Below, in pieces: positions 36,263 to 45,056 of a stretch of DNA of 64,000 nucleotides. A program made the position numbers and the translations under genes. Where the stretch lies: NCBI RefSeq assembly GCF_020886695.1, contig NZ_AP024485.1, forward strand, positions 319,001-383,000, given 5' to 3'. The stretch comes from Pseudodesulfovibrio sediminis (GTDB lineage: Bacteria; Desulfobacterota; Desulfovibrionia; Desulfovibrionales; Desulfovibrionaceae). The notes under the pieces are model-generated. The model was not told where the DNA came from. It did no database searches and saw only the letters and a program-made list of their open reading frames with translations. Each line of letters starts with the position of its first letter. Positions within the stretch are counted from its first letter, which is position 1.

Positions 36263-36294
36263 GGGCAGAAGCTGCGGCTTCTGCCCTTTTTCTT
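36263..36294 (+). terminator. terminator of the SUF-like pair
   Basis: GGGCAGAAGC / GCTTCTGCCC hairpin with a TGCG loop and five T, about 20 bases after the stop. Confidence 0.9.
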
Positions 36295-36381
36295 TATTTG
36301 CGACCGGGAAATTCTCCTTGAACAATCCTTCATGTCGTACTAAGCAATGGCGGTAATTATCAATCTCAGGGAAATAACACG

Positions 36382-36957
36382 ATGACGAAGAAAGAAAAAA
36401 TTCTTGCCTCTGCCCAGGAGATATTCGCTCGATGCGGATATGCTGGAACAACTATGAAAATGGTTGCCGAAAAAGCCGGGGTAGCCTCTGGTCTGGTTTT
36501 TCATTATTTCGAATCCAAGGAAAACCTGTTCATGGTGGCCGGCAGTGAGCTGATTGACGCCATGATTGGTGTGCTGCGTGACAAAACCGCAGACTGTGCC
36601 AATGGCTGTGAAGCCTTGGGCGTCTTTGTGAAGACATATCTGGATTATACCATTCAAAATGAGAAAACCTTTCCAACCGTTATCCGGTGTTCTCCGTTCA
36701 GCGATGATAACCCCGATCTTGATCGAGAGAAGATTGGTGCCAAATTCCGAGAGCTTATTGATCTGATTGAGGAATATATTCAGCGTGGAGTGGGGGATGG
36801 TTCTATCCGCGCATTGCCGATTTCCCAGACCGCATTCATGGTTTACGGTACGATCGTCGGTGCCGTACGTACTCGTTTTCTTGCTCCTTACGAAATCCCC
36901 GGCTTATATGAAGAAGCCTGTGATTTTGTCATGCGGAGCGTTTGCGCGCCTGAATAA
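36382..36957 (+). CDS. TetR-family transcriptional regulator
   Basis: 191 aa. The N-terminal helix-turn-helix is clear (KILASAQEIFARCGYAGTTM, VAEKAGVASGLVFHYFESKENLF); the remaining ~140 residues form the ligand-binding helical domain. It probably regulates itself and/or the YdjM-like gene seven bases downstream. Effector unknown. Confidence 0.9.
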   Translation: MTKKEKILASAQEIFARCGYAGTTMKMVAEKAGVASGLVFHYFESKENLFMVAGSELIDAMIGVLRDKTADCANGCEALGVFVKTYLDYTIQNEKTFPTVIRCSPFSDDNPDLDREKIGAKFRELIDLIEEYIQRGVGDGSIRALPISQTAFMVYGTIVGAVRTRFLAPYEIPGLYEEACDFVMRSVCAPE

Positions 36958-36964
36958 GTAGATC

Positions 36965-37420
36965 ATGCCAGGGTATCAAGGACATCTCGCCGGAGGCCTT
37001 TTCTTCGGCGTCATGGGATTGGTAGGGGCCGTCCTGCTGGGTTGGCTTGTGTTCGATCCCCTTTTGGCAAGTGGATTGCTCGGATTTTGTCTGCTCGGCG
37101 CTCTGTTTCCGGATGTGGATACCAATTCCAAGGGACAGAATCTGTATTATGCCGTCTTTGTGGTGGTTGATCTGGGACTGATACTGCTTGGTTACTATGT
37201 ATGGGCAGCCTGGTTCGGCCTTTTCTCCATGCTCCCTGCTGTTGGGTCGCATAGAGGGTGGACGCATACATGGTGGGCCATGTTTCTGGTTCCCGTGCCG
37301 ATTTTGTTGATTCCGTTGTTTGTCAGGGGAATCGAGAGTCTACCGTATTTTTTACCTTTCTATGCCGCTTTCACGGCAGGATACCTGTCTCATCTGATTC
37401 TGGATGGGAAATTCAAATGA
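36965..37420 (+). CDS. YdjM-like membrane-bound putative metal-dependent hydrolase
   Basis: 151 aa with about four membrane helices. Conserved polar motifs match the YdjM/DUF457 family: HLAGGLFFG, LGALFPDVD, SHRGWTHTWW and GYLSHLILDG. His and Asp residues on the membrane face suggest metal binding. Enzyme activity has not been established for the family. Probably co-transcribed with the TetR gene. Confidence 0.82.
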   Translation: MPGYQGHLAGGLFFGVMGLVGAVLLGWLVFDPLLASGLLGFCLLGALFPDVDTNSKGQNLYYAVFVVVDLGLILLGYYVWAAWFGLFSMLPAVGSHRGWTHTWWAMFLVPVPILLIPLFVRGIESLPYFLPFYAAFTAGYLSHLILDGKFK

Positions 37421-37423
37421 TTT

Positions 37424-37446
37424 CAGTGATCACAATGTGATCACTG
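37424..37446. repeat. 10-base perfect palindrome at a convergent junction
   Basis: CAGTGATCAC and GTGATCACTG separated by AAT, spanning the gap between the YdjM-like gene and the glycosyltransferase gene. It has no T run, so termination is not obvious; each half (TGTGATCACT) resembles a CRP/FNR-type half-site. Confidence 0.6.
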
Positions 37447-38508
37447 GGGATCTTCCAAGAGCTTTTTATAGACGGTGGTGTACTGTCTTGCCATGGTCTG
37501 ATCCGTATATAATGACACGGACTCAGTACCGGTTCTGACCAGTTCTGTAGCCAGTTTTGCGTCGGTTGCTATGCGGGCAATGGCAGTCGCCAGTTCAGAC
37601 GCGTCGCGATTACGGAAGACAAGGCCATCATGCTCATGGGTGACCAGTTCCAGGTTCGAGGGCAGGTCAGAGGTTATGACAGGGGTCTTGGTTACCCAGC
37701 CTTCCTTGATGACCGCGTTAGAGCCCTCACCGTCCACTGATGGGATGATCAGAATGTCGATTTCAGGCAACACCTCACGACTATCCCTGTACCCGAGAAA
37801 GAGAATGGAGCCGGCCAAACCGAGATTCTCGGCCTGGAGTTTCAATTCCTGTTGCAAGGGGCCATCACCGGCGATCATACACTGCCAGTCGGGCATGGTG
37901 GGGTCTTCTCTGAGGTGAGCAAGGGCTTCGATGAGTACTTCGAATCCTTTTTGAGTGCTGAGTGCACCCACTGCGCCCAGAGTGAGAACAGGGTGTTTTC
38001 TGTCCTCCTCGGTATACATTCTCGCGTCAATTCCGCTGTGGATCGTGGATGTTTTATCTTCCGGGATTTCACAGGAAACAAGGACTTCGCGAATCTCTTC
38101 ACTGACAGCGACCAGAGCATCGCCAAGCAGGTATTTGTTTCTGCTCCACCCCGGTTTGAGCCGGTAGGAAACGCGACGGCTGTGAACCAGCTTGAATCCT
38201 CCCTTGTGCTTTTTGATCAACGCAGCCAGAGAGGCGCCTTTTGCGTCGTTGGTGTGCACGATATCCGGTTGAAACGTTTTTACGAGTTTATTCAGCTTCC
38301 AGATGTTGAACGGATTGTAATCTCGGGATGAGGGCAATCTGGTAAAAGGAATCTCGGCTTCTTCAAGCAAAGCTATGAGTGGGGCGTTGCCTGGAACGGC
38401 AACCATTGGCTCGAAGCCGGGCGTACGGGCCAGAAATCGGGCAAGGTAAAAGACCTGCCGCTGTCCACCACGCATGATTGTACCTAAATCGAGAAGCAAT
38501 ACCTTCAA
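37441..38508 (-). CDS. family 4-type glycosyltransferase
   Basis: 355 aa GT-B fold. N-terminal acceptor domain starting LLLDLGTIMRGGQRQVFYL, with VHTNDAKGAS. The C-terminal nucleotide-sugar domain has GAVGALSTQKGFEVLIEAL, MIAGDGPLQQEL, LFLGYRDS and the E-x7-E-type region IPSVDGEGSNAVIKEGWVTK. It transfers a sugar to an unknown acceptor (LPS or other glycan). The start is TTG at 38508 with AAGGAT upstream, 11 bases after the CoA-ligase gene, so both are probably one operon. No other glycan genes are nearby. Confidence 0.85.
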   Translation of the reverse strand: MKVLLLDLGTIMRGGQRQVFYLARFLARTPGFEPMVAVPGNAPLIALLEEAEIPFTRLPSSRDYNPFNIWKLNKLVKTFQPDIVHTNDAKGASLAALIKKHKGGFKLVHSRRVSYRLKPGWSRNKYLLGDALVAVSEEIREVLVSCEIPEDKTSTIHSGIDARMYTEEDRKHPVLTLGAVGALSTQKGFEVLIEALAHLREDPTMPDWQCMIAGDGPLQQELKLQAENLGLAGSILFLGYRDSREVLPEIDILIIPSVDGEGSNAVIKEGWVTKTPVITSDLPSNLELVTHEHDGLVFRNRDASELATAIARIATDAKLATELVRTGTESVSLYTDQTMARQYTTVYKKLLEDPQ

Positions 38509-38519
38509 AATATAATCCT

Positions 38520-40598
38520 TTATTTCAAAACCTTGGCAGTCATTTCTGAAACAGCTTCAAGGCTGGGGCAGATGGCAAAACCGGCTTTTGCCATGGTGGC
38601 GAGTTTGTGTTCAATACCGCCACCTTTTTCCAGGATGGCCCCGGCATGGCCCAAGCGTTTGCCGGGAGGAGCTGTCTGGCCTGCGATAAAGGAAATGACG
38701 GGCTTGTCGAATCCGGTTTCCATTACGTATTCAGCCAGATTCTCTTCTGCCTGCCCGCCGATTTCACCAAGTACGACAACAGCTTTTGTCTCATTATGAT
38801 TACGAATCATTTCAAACATATCAACAAAATTTATTCCGATAAACGGATCGCCCCCAATGCCGACGCAAAGAGATTGACCGATACCAGCCGTGGTCAGCCG
38901 GTCTGCGACTTCGTAAGTCAGTGTGCCGCTGCGGGAGAGGACTGCAACAGGGCCGGGCATGAACGGAGTGGTGGGCAGAATGCCTATCTTGGTTTGCCCC
39001 GGGACGATGATTCCTGGCGTATTGGGACCGACTACACGGGTTGGCGAGTCCTTGATCTGTTCGAACGTGGCGAGCATATCGTGCTGGACAATGCCTTCCG
39101 TGATGCAGACGGCCCAGGGGATTGCGTTGCCAGCGGCCTCGGCAACGGCGTCTGCCGCCATGCGGGGAGGGACGAAAATGATACTGGCACCGATCTCATG
39201 GGAACGTTTTGCCTCTGCAATGGAGTTGTATACCGGCACTCCGAGGACTTCCTGTCCTCCCTTGAACGGAGTGACTCCGGCAACGACATTGGCGCCGTAT
39301 TCCAGCATGAGTCGAGTGTGGAGTTGGCCCTCACGGCCTGTGATGCCCTGCACGAGGATAGGAGTGTGTTTGTCGATACCGAATACAGCGTCGTTTTCGT
39401 ATCCTGTGGGAGCCGGGCGTGTGCCGGCTGCTTGATCCATGGGAGCCGGGAAGTCGACAACCTGTGCGTCTGTCGGCTTCAAGGTGTCGAGGATATCAAT
39501 GGCGGACTTCATGTCGGCGGCCATGTGGAGATTGTCCACATGCAGTTCCTTGAGGATTTTCAGACCTGACTCGGCGTCTTTGCCAGACATGCGAACCACG
39601 ATGGGTTTTTGAGGGGCGTTGCCGCCGAGTGCTCCCTGCATTGCCAGAGCGACCTTTTCACAAGAGAGTATTCCACCGAAAAGGTTGATAAAAATAGCTT
39701 TGACCTGATTGTCTCCAAAGAGAAGCTCCAATGCTGTTTCCATTCGTTGTTGATCAGCAGCTCCCCCCAGATCCAGAAAATTGCTGGCAGGGAGTTTGGA
39801 GAAGTTGAGCAGGTCCATGGTGGCCATGGCCAAGCCGGCACCATTGACCATCAATCCGACCCAGCCAGGAAGTTTGACGAAAGAAAGGCCGGCATCGCGT
39901 GCAATATTTTCTTCCGGCGTAGCGTGTTCGCGCTGGTACAAGGTCTCCATTTCGGGAGTCAGGTCCGCGTAGTTGTCATCCACCTCAACTTTACCGTCCA
40001 AGGCGATGAAATTGTTATCAGGCGTCATGATCAAAGGGTTGATTTCTGCCATCAGCAGACCATTATCCAGCATGCCGTTGAACAAATTTGTCAGCAGGGT
40101 GGCGAATTCCTTGAGCTGTTCCTTTTGCAGGCCGAGGTGGAAAAAGGCCGCGCGGATCTGGTTGGGTGCCAGCCCGCCGGGCAGCTTTATTTCCTGCACA
40201 AGCAGGTTGTCTGCGCCGAGATTCTCGATCTCCACGCCGCCTTCTCGACCAATCGTCAGCAGGATGCAACGGCGTTCACGGGAAACTGTCAAAGAGACAT
40301 AGAATTCGCGAACGATTTCCGCGCCGGGTTCAACCCGAATGAAGGGAACAGTGTGCCCTTTGATTTTCAACTCGAAAAGCTGCCTTGCAGTCTTTGAAAA
40401 ATCGGCTACATCATCAATGCGTAGAATACCGCCAGCTTTACCGCGTCCACCTGTAAGTACTTGTGACTTAAGGAACCATGGTAGTGGAAAATCCGGTTTG
40501 AAAGCGGTTTCCTCCCCAGGGAAAACTGCATAGCCTTCGGGGACCGGGATACCGGCTTTATCAAAAAGAGTTTTGCTCTTGTGTTCGTTCAGCAGCAT
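38520..40598 (-). CDS. fused succinyl-CoA synthetase-like (SucC-SucD) acid-CoA ligase
   Basis: 692 aa single polypeptide. Residues 1 to ~385 are a SucC-like beta subunit (ATP-grasp start NEHKSKTLFDKAGIPVPEGY, AEINPL, GLAMATMDLL). A ~30-residue linker follows, then a SucD-like alpha subunit (VQGITGREGQLHTRLMLEYG, VGPNTPGI, and the phospho-histidine loop RLGHAGAILEKGGG). It interconverts an acyl-CoA with acid plus ATP/GTP. Succinate is the default guess; other short or dicarboxylic acids are possible. The beta-alpha order in one chain is unusual compared with separate sucC and sucD. Confidence 0.88.
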   Translation of the reverse strand: MLLNEHKSKTLFDKAGIPVPEGYAVFPGEETAFKPDFPLPWFLKSQVLTGGRGKAGGILRIDDVADFSKTARQLFELKIKGHTVPFIRVEPGAEIVREFYVSLTVSRERRCILLTIGREGGVEIENLGADNLLVQEIKLPGGLAPNQIRAAFFHLGLQKEQLKEFATLLTNLFNGMLDNGLLMAEINPLIMTPDNNFIALDGKVEVDDNYADLTPEMETLYQREHATPEENIARDAGLSFVKLPGWVGLMVNGAGLAMATMDLLNFSKLPASNFLDLGGAADQQRMETALELLFGDNQVKAIFINLFGGILSCEKVALAMQGALGGNAPQKPIVVRMSGKDAESGLKILKELHVDNLHMAADMKSAIDILDTLKPTDAQVVDFPAPMDQAAGTRPAPTGYENDAVFGIDKHTPILVQGITGREGQLHTRLMLEYGANVVAGVTPFKGGQEVLGVPVYNSIAEAKRSHEIGASIIFVPPRMAADAVAEAAGNAIPWAVCITEGIVQHDMLATFEQIKDSPTRVVGPNTPGIIVPGQTKIGILPTTPFMPGPVAVLSRSGTLTYEVADRLTTAGIGQSLCVGIGGDPFIGINFVDMFEMIRNHNETKAVVVLGEIGGQAEENLAEYVMETGFDKPVISFIAGQTAPPGKRLGHAGAILEKGGGIEHKLATMAKAGFAICPSLEAVSEMTAKVLK

Positions 40599-40744
40599 AG
40601 GGTGCTCCGGATTGATGATGTTTGGACGCTGGCACTCTAGTGGGTTTGAGCCGTTGAATCAACGTAAATATGTTGACCAGAGGAAGTTTTAGGGAGAAAA
40701 TACGACAGAAATTATCAATTCAAGTAATCATACTAGGGGAAGTC

Positions 40745-41518
40745 GTGTCCAATATCGAAGATTTTGCCGATCAACTCCATCAGAGTGTCGTCACAGACAT
40801 GGCAGAGTCGTACTTTGGAGCAAGAAAGGATCTCGAAAGTACCACTGCCGCTTTCTATTCTCTTGTTGATGATTTGAAAAAGACGATTCCGTCCTTATTT
40901 CAGGCGATTGCCCGTCTTCATGCCTTGCTGCTCGATAGTGAATCCAAAGACGATTTTTATACCGCTCTCGGCATGGTCCCGTCAGATATCCCTGATTGTG
41001 TCGTTTCGCCGGAACCGCAGGGGGAACAGCCTTTTGCGTTGACCATGCGTGGGCGATACATCAAATGTGTTCGTATGGCTTATGAAGATCTGTATTGTAT
41101 TTCAGAAGAATATCTCAACGGACGGTATTATGATAACCCTGAACAGCCAGGGCGAAAGTTGAGAACGATTCATTACTTGAGAATAAAGGCGTTGGCTGAG
41201 CATATCAATTACCGAGTTCAACGGATCAATGATGATATGTCCACAACAGCAATTTTGCGGCACGTCAAGGAGTTGGACCCTGTTCAGATGTCCAAGGAAA
41301 GAATTATGGGCGATGTCTGCCTCATGGAAGGGTGTGAGCTGGATATGGACATGTGCTTCACGCCTATTGATTTCACTCATTTGGAACTGCCCGAGATTGT
41401 CGAACTGCCAAAACCTCAAAAAGTGAAAGGCTGCATCGTGCAGTGGTGCAAAATCCTGTACGCTTCACGAAAAGAGGACATAGCTACAGCCATGTCTTCC
41501 TTATATTTAACAGATTAA
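40745..41518 (+). CDS. conserved-looking hypothetical helical protein
   Basis: 257 aa from a GTG at 40745 (a GGGG site is close upstream); an ATG at 40670 would add 25 residues but has no site. Mostly helical, acidic and cytoplasmic, with no recognised domain. A Cys/Met-rich stretch (CLMEGCELDMDMCF) lies near residue 200. Its stop overlaps by four bases the stop of the convergent pseudo-receiver gene. Function unknown. Confidence 0.65.
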   Translation: MSNIEDFADQLHQSVVTDMAESYFGARKDLESTTAAFYSLVDDLKKTIPSLFQAIARLHALLLDSESKDDFYTALGMVPSDIPDCVVSPEPQGEQPFALTMRGRYIKCVRMAYEDLYCISEEYLNGRYYDNPEQPGRKLRTIHYLRIKALAEHINYRVQRINDDMSTTAILRHVKELDPVQMSKERIMGDVCLMEGCELDMDMCFTPIDFTHLELPEIVELPKPQKVKGCIVQWCKILYASRKEDIATAMSSLYLTD

Positions 41519-41910
41519 GACAATTGTATCTTGCCGAGTTCAAGCTCCCAGTCTTCTTCTGAAGAGGTTCTGGGAACAAAGGCGTCCGGGTTGTGGTCAA
41601 TGAATGAAGCGTTGAGATCTTGAAGATCTCTGTGATCCGTGAGTACAACCAGCTTGAATTCGTCCGCAGTATCAATACCGGTCTTCATTTCCATGGTCCG
41701 CATGGTTTTGATATCATCGATACCTGTGTCATACAGCATGCTGGTTCCCATGAGTACGGCGTCATAGGGGGCTTGTCCGATCTGACGTTCAAAAAGTCGA
41801 ATGGCTTCCTCGCCCTGTGTGGCTACAGCGCATTCTGCAAATTTGCTGAGCGTCATGGCCATGAGCATGCAGGACTGTTCGTTCTTGTCAACTATGAGAA
41901 ATCGTTGCAT
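41515..41910 (-). CDS. degenerate receiver-domain protein (pseudo-receiver)
   Basis: 131 aa, a single receiver-like domain. The fold pattern is visible: FLIVDKNEQSCMLMAMTLSK at strand 1 with DK in place of DD, YDAVLMGTSML at strand 3 with Gly where the phosphorylated Asp should be, VVLTDH at strand 4 with its Thr, and FVPR at strand 5 with Arg for Lys. Loss of the phosphoacceptor argues that it is not a phosphorylation switch but may bind a partner constitutively. GGAGAA site upstream. Lies next to the DHH gene. Confidence 0.72.
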   Translation of the reverse strand: MQRFLIVDKNEQSCMLMAMTLSKFAECAVATQGEEAIRLFERQIGQAPYDAVLMGTSMLYDTGIDDIKTMRTMEMKTGIDTADEFKLVVLTDHRDLQDLNASFIDHNPDAFVPRTSSEEDWELELGKIQLS

Positions 41911-41936
41911 TAATATTCTCCAAAAAAAGCAGAGAT

Positions 41937-42848
41937 TTAACCGTCTGCGTTGATCCGGTCGAGCATCTTCTTGAGTGTTTCGGATGTCTCGCTTTCAGGA
42001 ACCTGGCAGGTGCCGACAGCCTTGTGTCCGCCACCGCCGAACGAGAGCATGAGTGAGCCGACGTCTGTCTTGCTGGAGCGGTTCGTGATGGAATGTCCCA
42101 CAGTGAAGACGACGTTCTGTTTCTTGAATCCCCAAATAATCCGGATGCTGACATTGCATTCCGGGAACAGCGTATAGATCATGAAACGGTTGCCGCAATA
42201 TATGGTCTCCTGGAGACGCAGATCCAGCACCACGACATTGTCGAATACTGTCGAGTTGTTCTTGAGCATCTCGATGAACTTCGGCTCATCAGTGCGATAT
42301 TTTTCGATACGCTCCTGCACGTCAGGCAGTTCCAGTATTTCATAGGAGGTCATGGTGCGGCAGTATTCGATCATATCCAGCATGAGCTGATAATTGCTGA
42401 TTCGATAGTCGCGATAGCGTCCCAGGCCGGTACGCGGGTCCATGATGTATCCAAGCAGAATCCAACCGGACGGATCGGTTATCTCTTCCACTGTCAGATT
42501 GGCTGAGTCCACTTTGTCGACGGCGTTCATGAAGTCACTGAAGGATTGGGGAAATTTGTCAGCGCCATAATACTCATAGATAACGCGAGCACAACTGGGC
42601 AGGGGCTTGCTTTCTCCTTCAAATTCAAAGTCGCCGAGGCGATCCTTTTCGCTTGTGTGATGGTCAAACCAGAGACCGCAACCTTCGACGTACGGGACAT
42701 TGGCCAGAATGTCCTTCTGGGTCACCTCAACTTTACCATCCTGCAAATCCTTGGGATGGGCAAAAAGGTAGTCGTCGATGATGTCCAGGTGTTTCAGCAG
42801 GGTGGCACAGGCCAAGCCGTCAAAATCGGATCGGGTAACGAGTCGCAT
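41937..42848 (-). CDS. DHH-family phosphoesterase
   Basis: 303 aa. Catalytic motifs of the DHH superfamily: SDFDGLACA near the N-terminus, LWFDHHTSEK (DHH), DKVDSANL, and the DHHA1-like end FGGGGHKAVGTCQV. The architecture fits NrnA/oligoribonuclease or related exopolyphosphatase-like enzymes acting on nanoRNA, pAp or polyphosphate. Exact substrate not assignable. Good GGAGAG site upstream. Confidence 0.85.
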   Translation of the reverse strand: MRLVTRSDFDGLACATLLKHLDIIDDYLFAHPKDLQDGKVEVTQKDILANVPYVEGCGLWFDHHTSEKDRLGDFEFEGESKPLPSCARVIYEYYGADKFPQSFSDFMNAVDKVDSANLTVEEITDPSGWILLGYIMDPRTGLGRYRDYRISNYQLMLDMIEYCRTMTSYEILELPDVQERIEKYRTDEPKFIEMLKNNSTVFDNVVVLDLRLQETIYCGNRFMIYTLFPECNVSIRIIWGFKKQNVVFTVGHSITNRSSKTDVGSLMLSFGGGGHKAVGTCQVPESETSETLKKMLDRINADG

Positions 42849-42959
42849 CTGTCTCTCCAGTATTGTCGATTTCCTTAATGTCTTTCAATAAATGCTGTCT
42901 TCAAGTTGTCAGCGTTAGTATCATTAGACGTTCCATGTTTTTTTGTCAAAAAAAAGCCG

Positions 42960-44072
42960 TTAGTTATTACTTTTTTCAACCAGCTTTTGCGCTCTAAGTT
43001 GACGAAGAATTTCACCGGATTTCTTTTTTAAATTCATATCTTTTGGATTGAGCCGCACGGGGAGTATGCGCCGCAGATCCTCTTCGGCCTGATGCAGAAT
43101 GTTGGTGCCGTGATCGGCTTTGACCAGGCGAAAAAGTGGTTGCAGCGTTTGGGAAAGATGGAGGTCCATGAGCAGGTCCACTTTTGTCCCCGGTCTCAGT
43201 GCTGGGTATTGAGCGGCAACCATGTGCCATCTGGCAGCTTTCATGCCCGCAGTTTTAAAGACATTGGCCATGCGAATTCGCATAGCCAGGGTCTCTGCAT
43301 GCTCGATTCCCACCCTGTCGTGCCCATGGTGGCTAGGAAGTTTTTCTTTCGAAGTCAAAGGCTTACCAATATCATGACAGAGTCCCATCCACACGCTCAC
43401 AGGGTCGCCATTGAGGCGATCCATAACCTGACACGTATGCTCCAGAACATGGGTGTCGTGATAGGCTGGCGGGCCTGCCGGTATGATCGATGCGTGTTCA
43501 AATTCCGGAAACCATGGCTGCAGGCAATTCGCCATATCGAGCAAGCGAAGAAAGTTGCCAGGGGCCGCCCCGGCAAGGGCCTTTCTTACTTCTGTGCCAA
43601 TGCGGTCTGGAGCTATTGTTGAGAGCAGCCCTTTGTGAGCCGTTTCTCTCATGGACTGTATCAACTCCTCATGGGGAGTGAAGTCAGGCATTTGCGCCCA
43701 GAATCGAGCCGCACGGAACACCCTGAGTGGGTCGTCTTCAAATGAACGCTCGGAAGCAGGGCGGAGGATTTTGTTGCAGGTATCATCAAAACCCAAGGGG
43801 TGGCAGATTAAATTTCCGTCTTCATCGAGCAATTGTGCATTGACAGTCAGGTCTCTGGATTTTAATTCTTCCAGCAATGAGGCGGCACGAGGCAAGGAAA
43901 ATTCGATGCGGTCAATCAGAAAGACAGGGAAGGCCAACCCGACCTGTTTTGCGTTTGGAAAAGCTGCCTGGAATTCTTCACAATTCGTCTCGGTTACGAG
44001 ATAGTCCCTATCAGAAATTTCTCTGCCAAGCAGGAGATCGCGGACTGCGCCGCCAGCCAAATACACTCTCAT
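42960..44072 (-). CDS. CCA tRNA nucleotidyltransferase / poly(A) polymerase family protein
   Basis: 370 aa class II nucleotidyltransferase. YLAGGAVRDLLLG and SDRDYLV (metal-binding DxD) at the N-terminus, SRDLTVNAQLL and EDDPLRVFRAARF for nucleotide selection, then an HD domain (HVLEHTCQVMDRL, LCHDIGKP). HD-containing members may also remove 2',3'-cyclic phosphate. Both tRNAs in the window encode CCA, so repair of tRNA ends is the likely role if it is a CCA enzyme. Divergent from birA with 26 bases between start codons. Confidence 0.88.
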   Translation of the reverse strand: MRVYLAGGAVRDLLLGREISDRDYLVTETNCEEFQAAFPNAKQVGLAFPVFLIDRIEFSLPRAASLLEELKSRDLTVNAQLLDEDGNLICHPLGFDDTCNKILRPASERSFEDDPLRVFRAARFWAQMPDFTPHEELIQSMRETAHKGLLSTIAPDRIGTEVRKALAGAAPGNFLRLLDMANCLQPWFPEFEHASIIPAGPPAYHDTHVLEHTCQVMDRLNGDPVSVWMGLCHDIGKPLTSKEKLPSHHGHDRVGIEHAETLAMRIRMANVFKTAGMKAARWHMVAAQYPALRPGTKVDLLMDLHLSQTLQPLFRLVKADHGTNILHQAEEDLRRILPVRLNPKDMNLKKKSGEILRQLRAQKLVEKSNN

Positions 44073-44098
44073 TGGGATTACTTAGCACAAGGTAAAGC

Positions 44099-44983
44099 AT
44101 GCTTCCACAAGGAATATTTCTTAAAAAAACGGATTTTGCCCCTCTCTCCGCAATGCATGGACTATGGAAAGCAGATACGTTCTCCTTTGGACCATGGGAA
44201 GAAGTCGATATCCCTGACGCCTCCTGGTTGAAGGCAGGGAATGCCACCTCCACCATTGTGGTGGCCCATACCTGCGGTTCGACCATGGAGATGGCCCGTG
44301 AACTTGTTGTCCAAGGGCATCTGGGGGAGTGGGGCGCTATCATTTCCGCAGTTCAGACGGGTGGACGGGGACAATTGAGACGTCCCTGGAAGTCGTTGTC
44401 AGGAAATCTGCACGCCTCGATAGTCCTGCCAAAACAACCGGCATCCGGGCTGTGGGCAGGCCATATGAATACGCTCCTGCCACTGGTTTCTGGCTATATA
44501 GTGACCTCTGTTTTGGAGAAACTCGGGGCAGCCGTTACAATCAAATGGCCAAATGATATTCTTCAATTAGGTCAGAAGGTTGGCGGTATGTTGATAGAAG
44601 AAAACAAGGATACATCTATTTTGGGTTTCGGGTTGAATCTTGCTGATTGTCCTCCTGAGTCCGATTTACGCGAAGATCATTCGGTCCCTGCAGCCAAAAT
44701 CGTAATACCATCCTTCTCTGGTGGGCCTCTCTCCCTACTTGAAACCCTTGTAAACCGTGGGAGAAATGTGTATGAAGTCATGCTCGACGAGATTCCGCCA
44801 GCACAACTTCTTGTGTTGATCGAGAACAACCTTGCCTGGATAGGGAAGGATGTCTTGGTCAGGGAAGGAGGTGAGACCCCCTATAAGGCCGTAATTGTGG
44901 GCCTTTCCCCGAAAGGTGGACTCGTACTACGTCATCGTGGAAAAGAGCGGGTTGTATTTTCCGGCTCGATCTTTCCTCTCTAG
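44099..44983 (+). CDS. birA: biotin--[biotin carboxyl-carrier protein] ligase
   Basis: 294 aa catalytic-only BirA, with no N-terminal repressor helix-turn-helix. Biotinyl-AMP loop GGRGQLRRPW (GRGRxxR-type), KWPNDI motif, GGMLIEEN, C-terminal beta-barrel. It sits directly upstream of the gene for pyruvate carboxylase, its likely main substrate (74 bases from stop to start). Confidence 0.92.
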   Translation: MLPQGIFLKKTDFAPLSAMHGLWKADTFSFGPWEEVDIPDASWLKAGNATSTIVVAHTCGSTMEMARELVVQGHLGEWGAIISAVQTGGRGQLRRPWKSLSGNLHASIVLPKQPASGLWAGHMNTLLPLVSGYIVTSVLEKLGAAVTIKWPNDILQLGQKVGGMLIEENKDTSILGFGLNLADCPPESDLREDHSVPAAKIVIPSFSGGPLSLLETLVNRGRNVYEVMLDEIPPAQLLVLIENNLAWIGKDVLVREGGETPYKAVIVGLSPKGGLVLRHRGKERVVFSGSIFPL

Positions 44984-45056
44984 GCACCGCATCAGGCAGG
45001 GCGAGTGCTCGGAGTCGTATTTTTGTCATATTTTGTTTAGGAGACCAGTGAAATTC

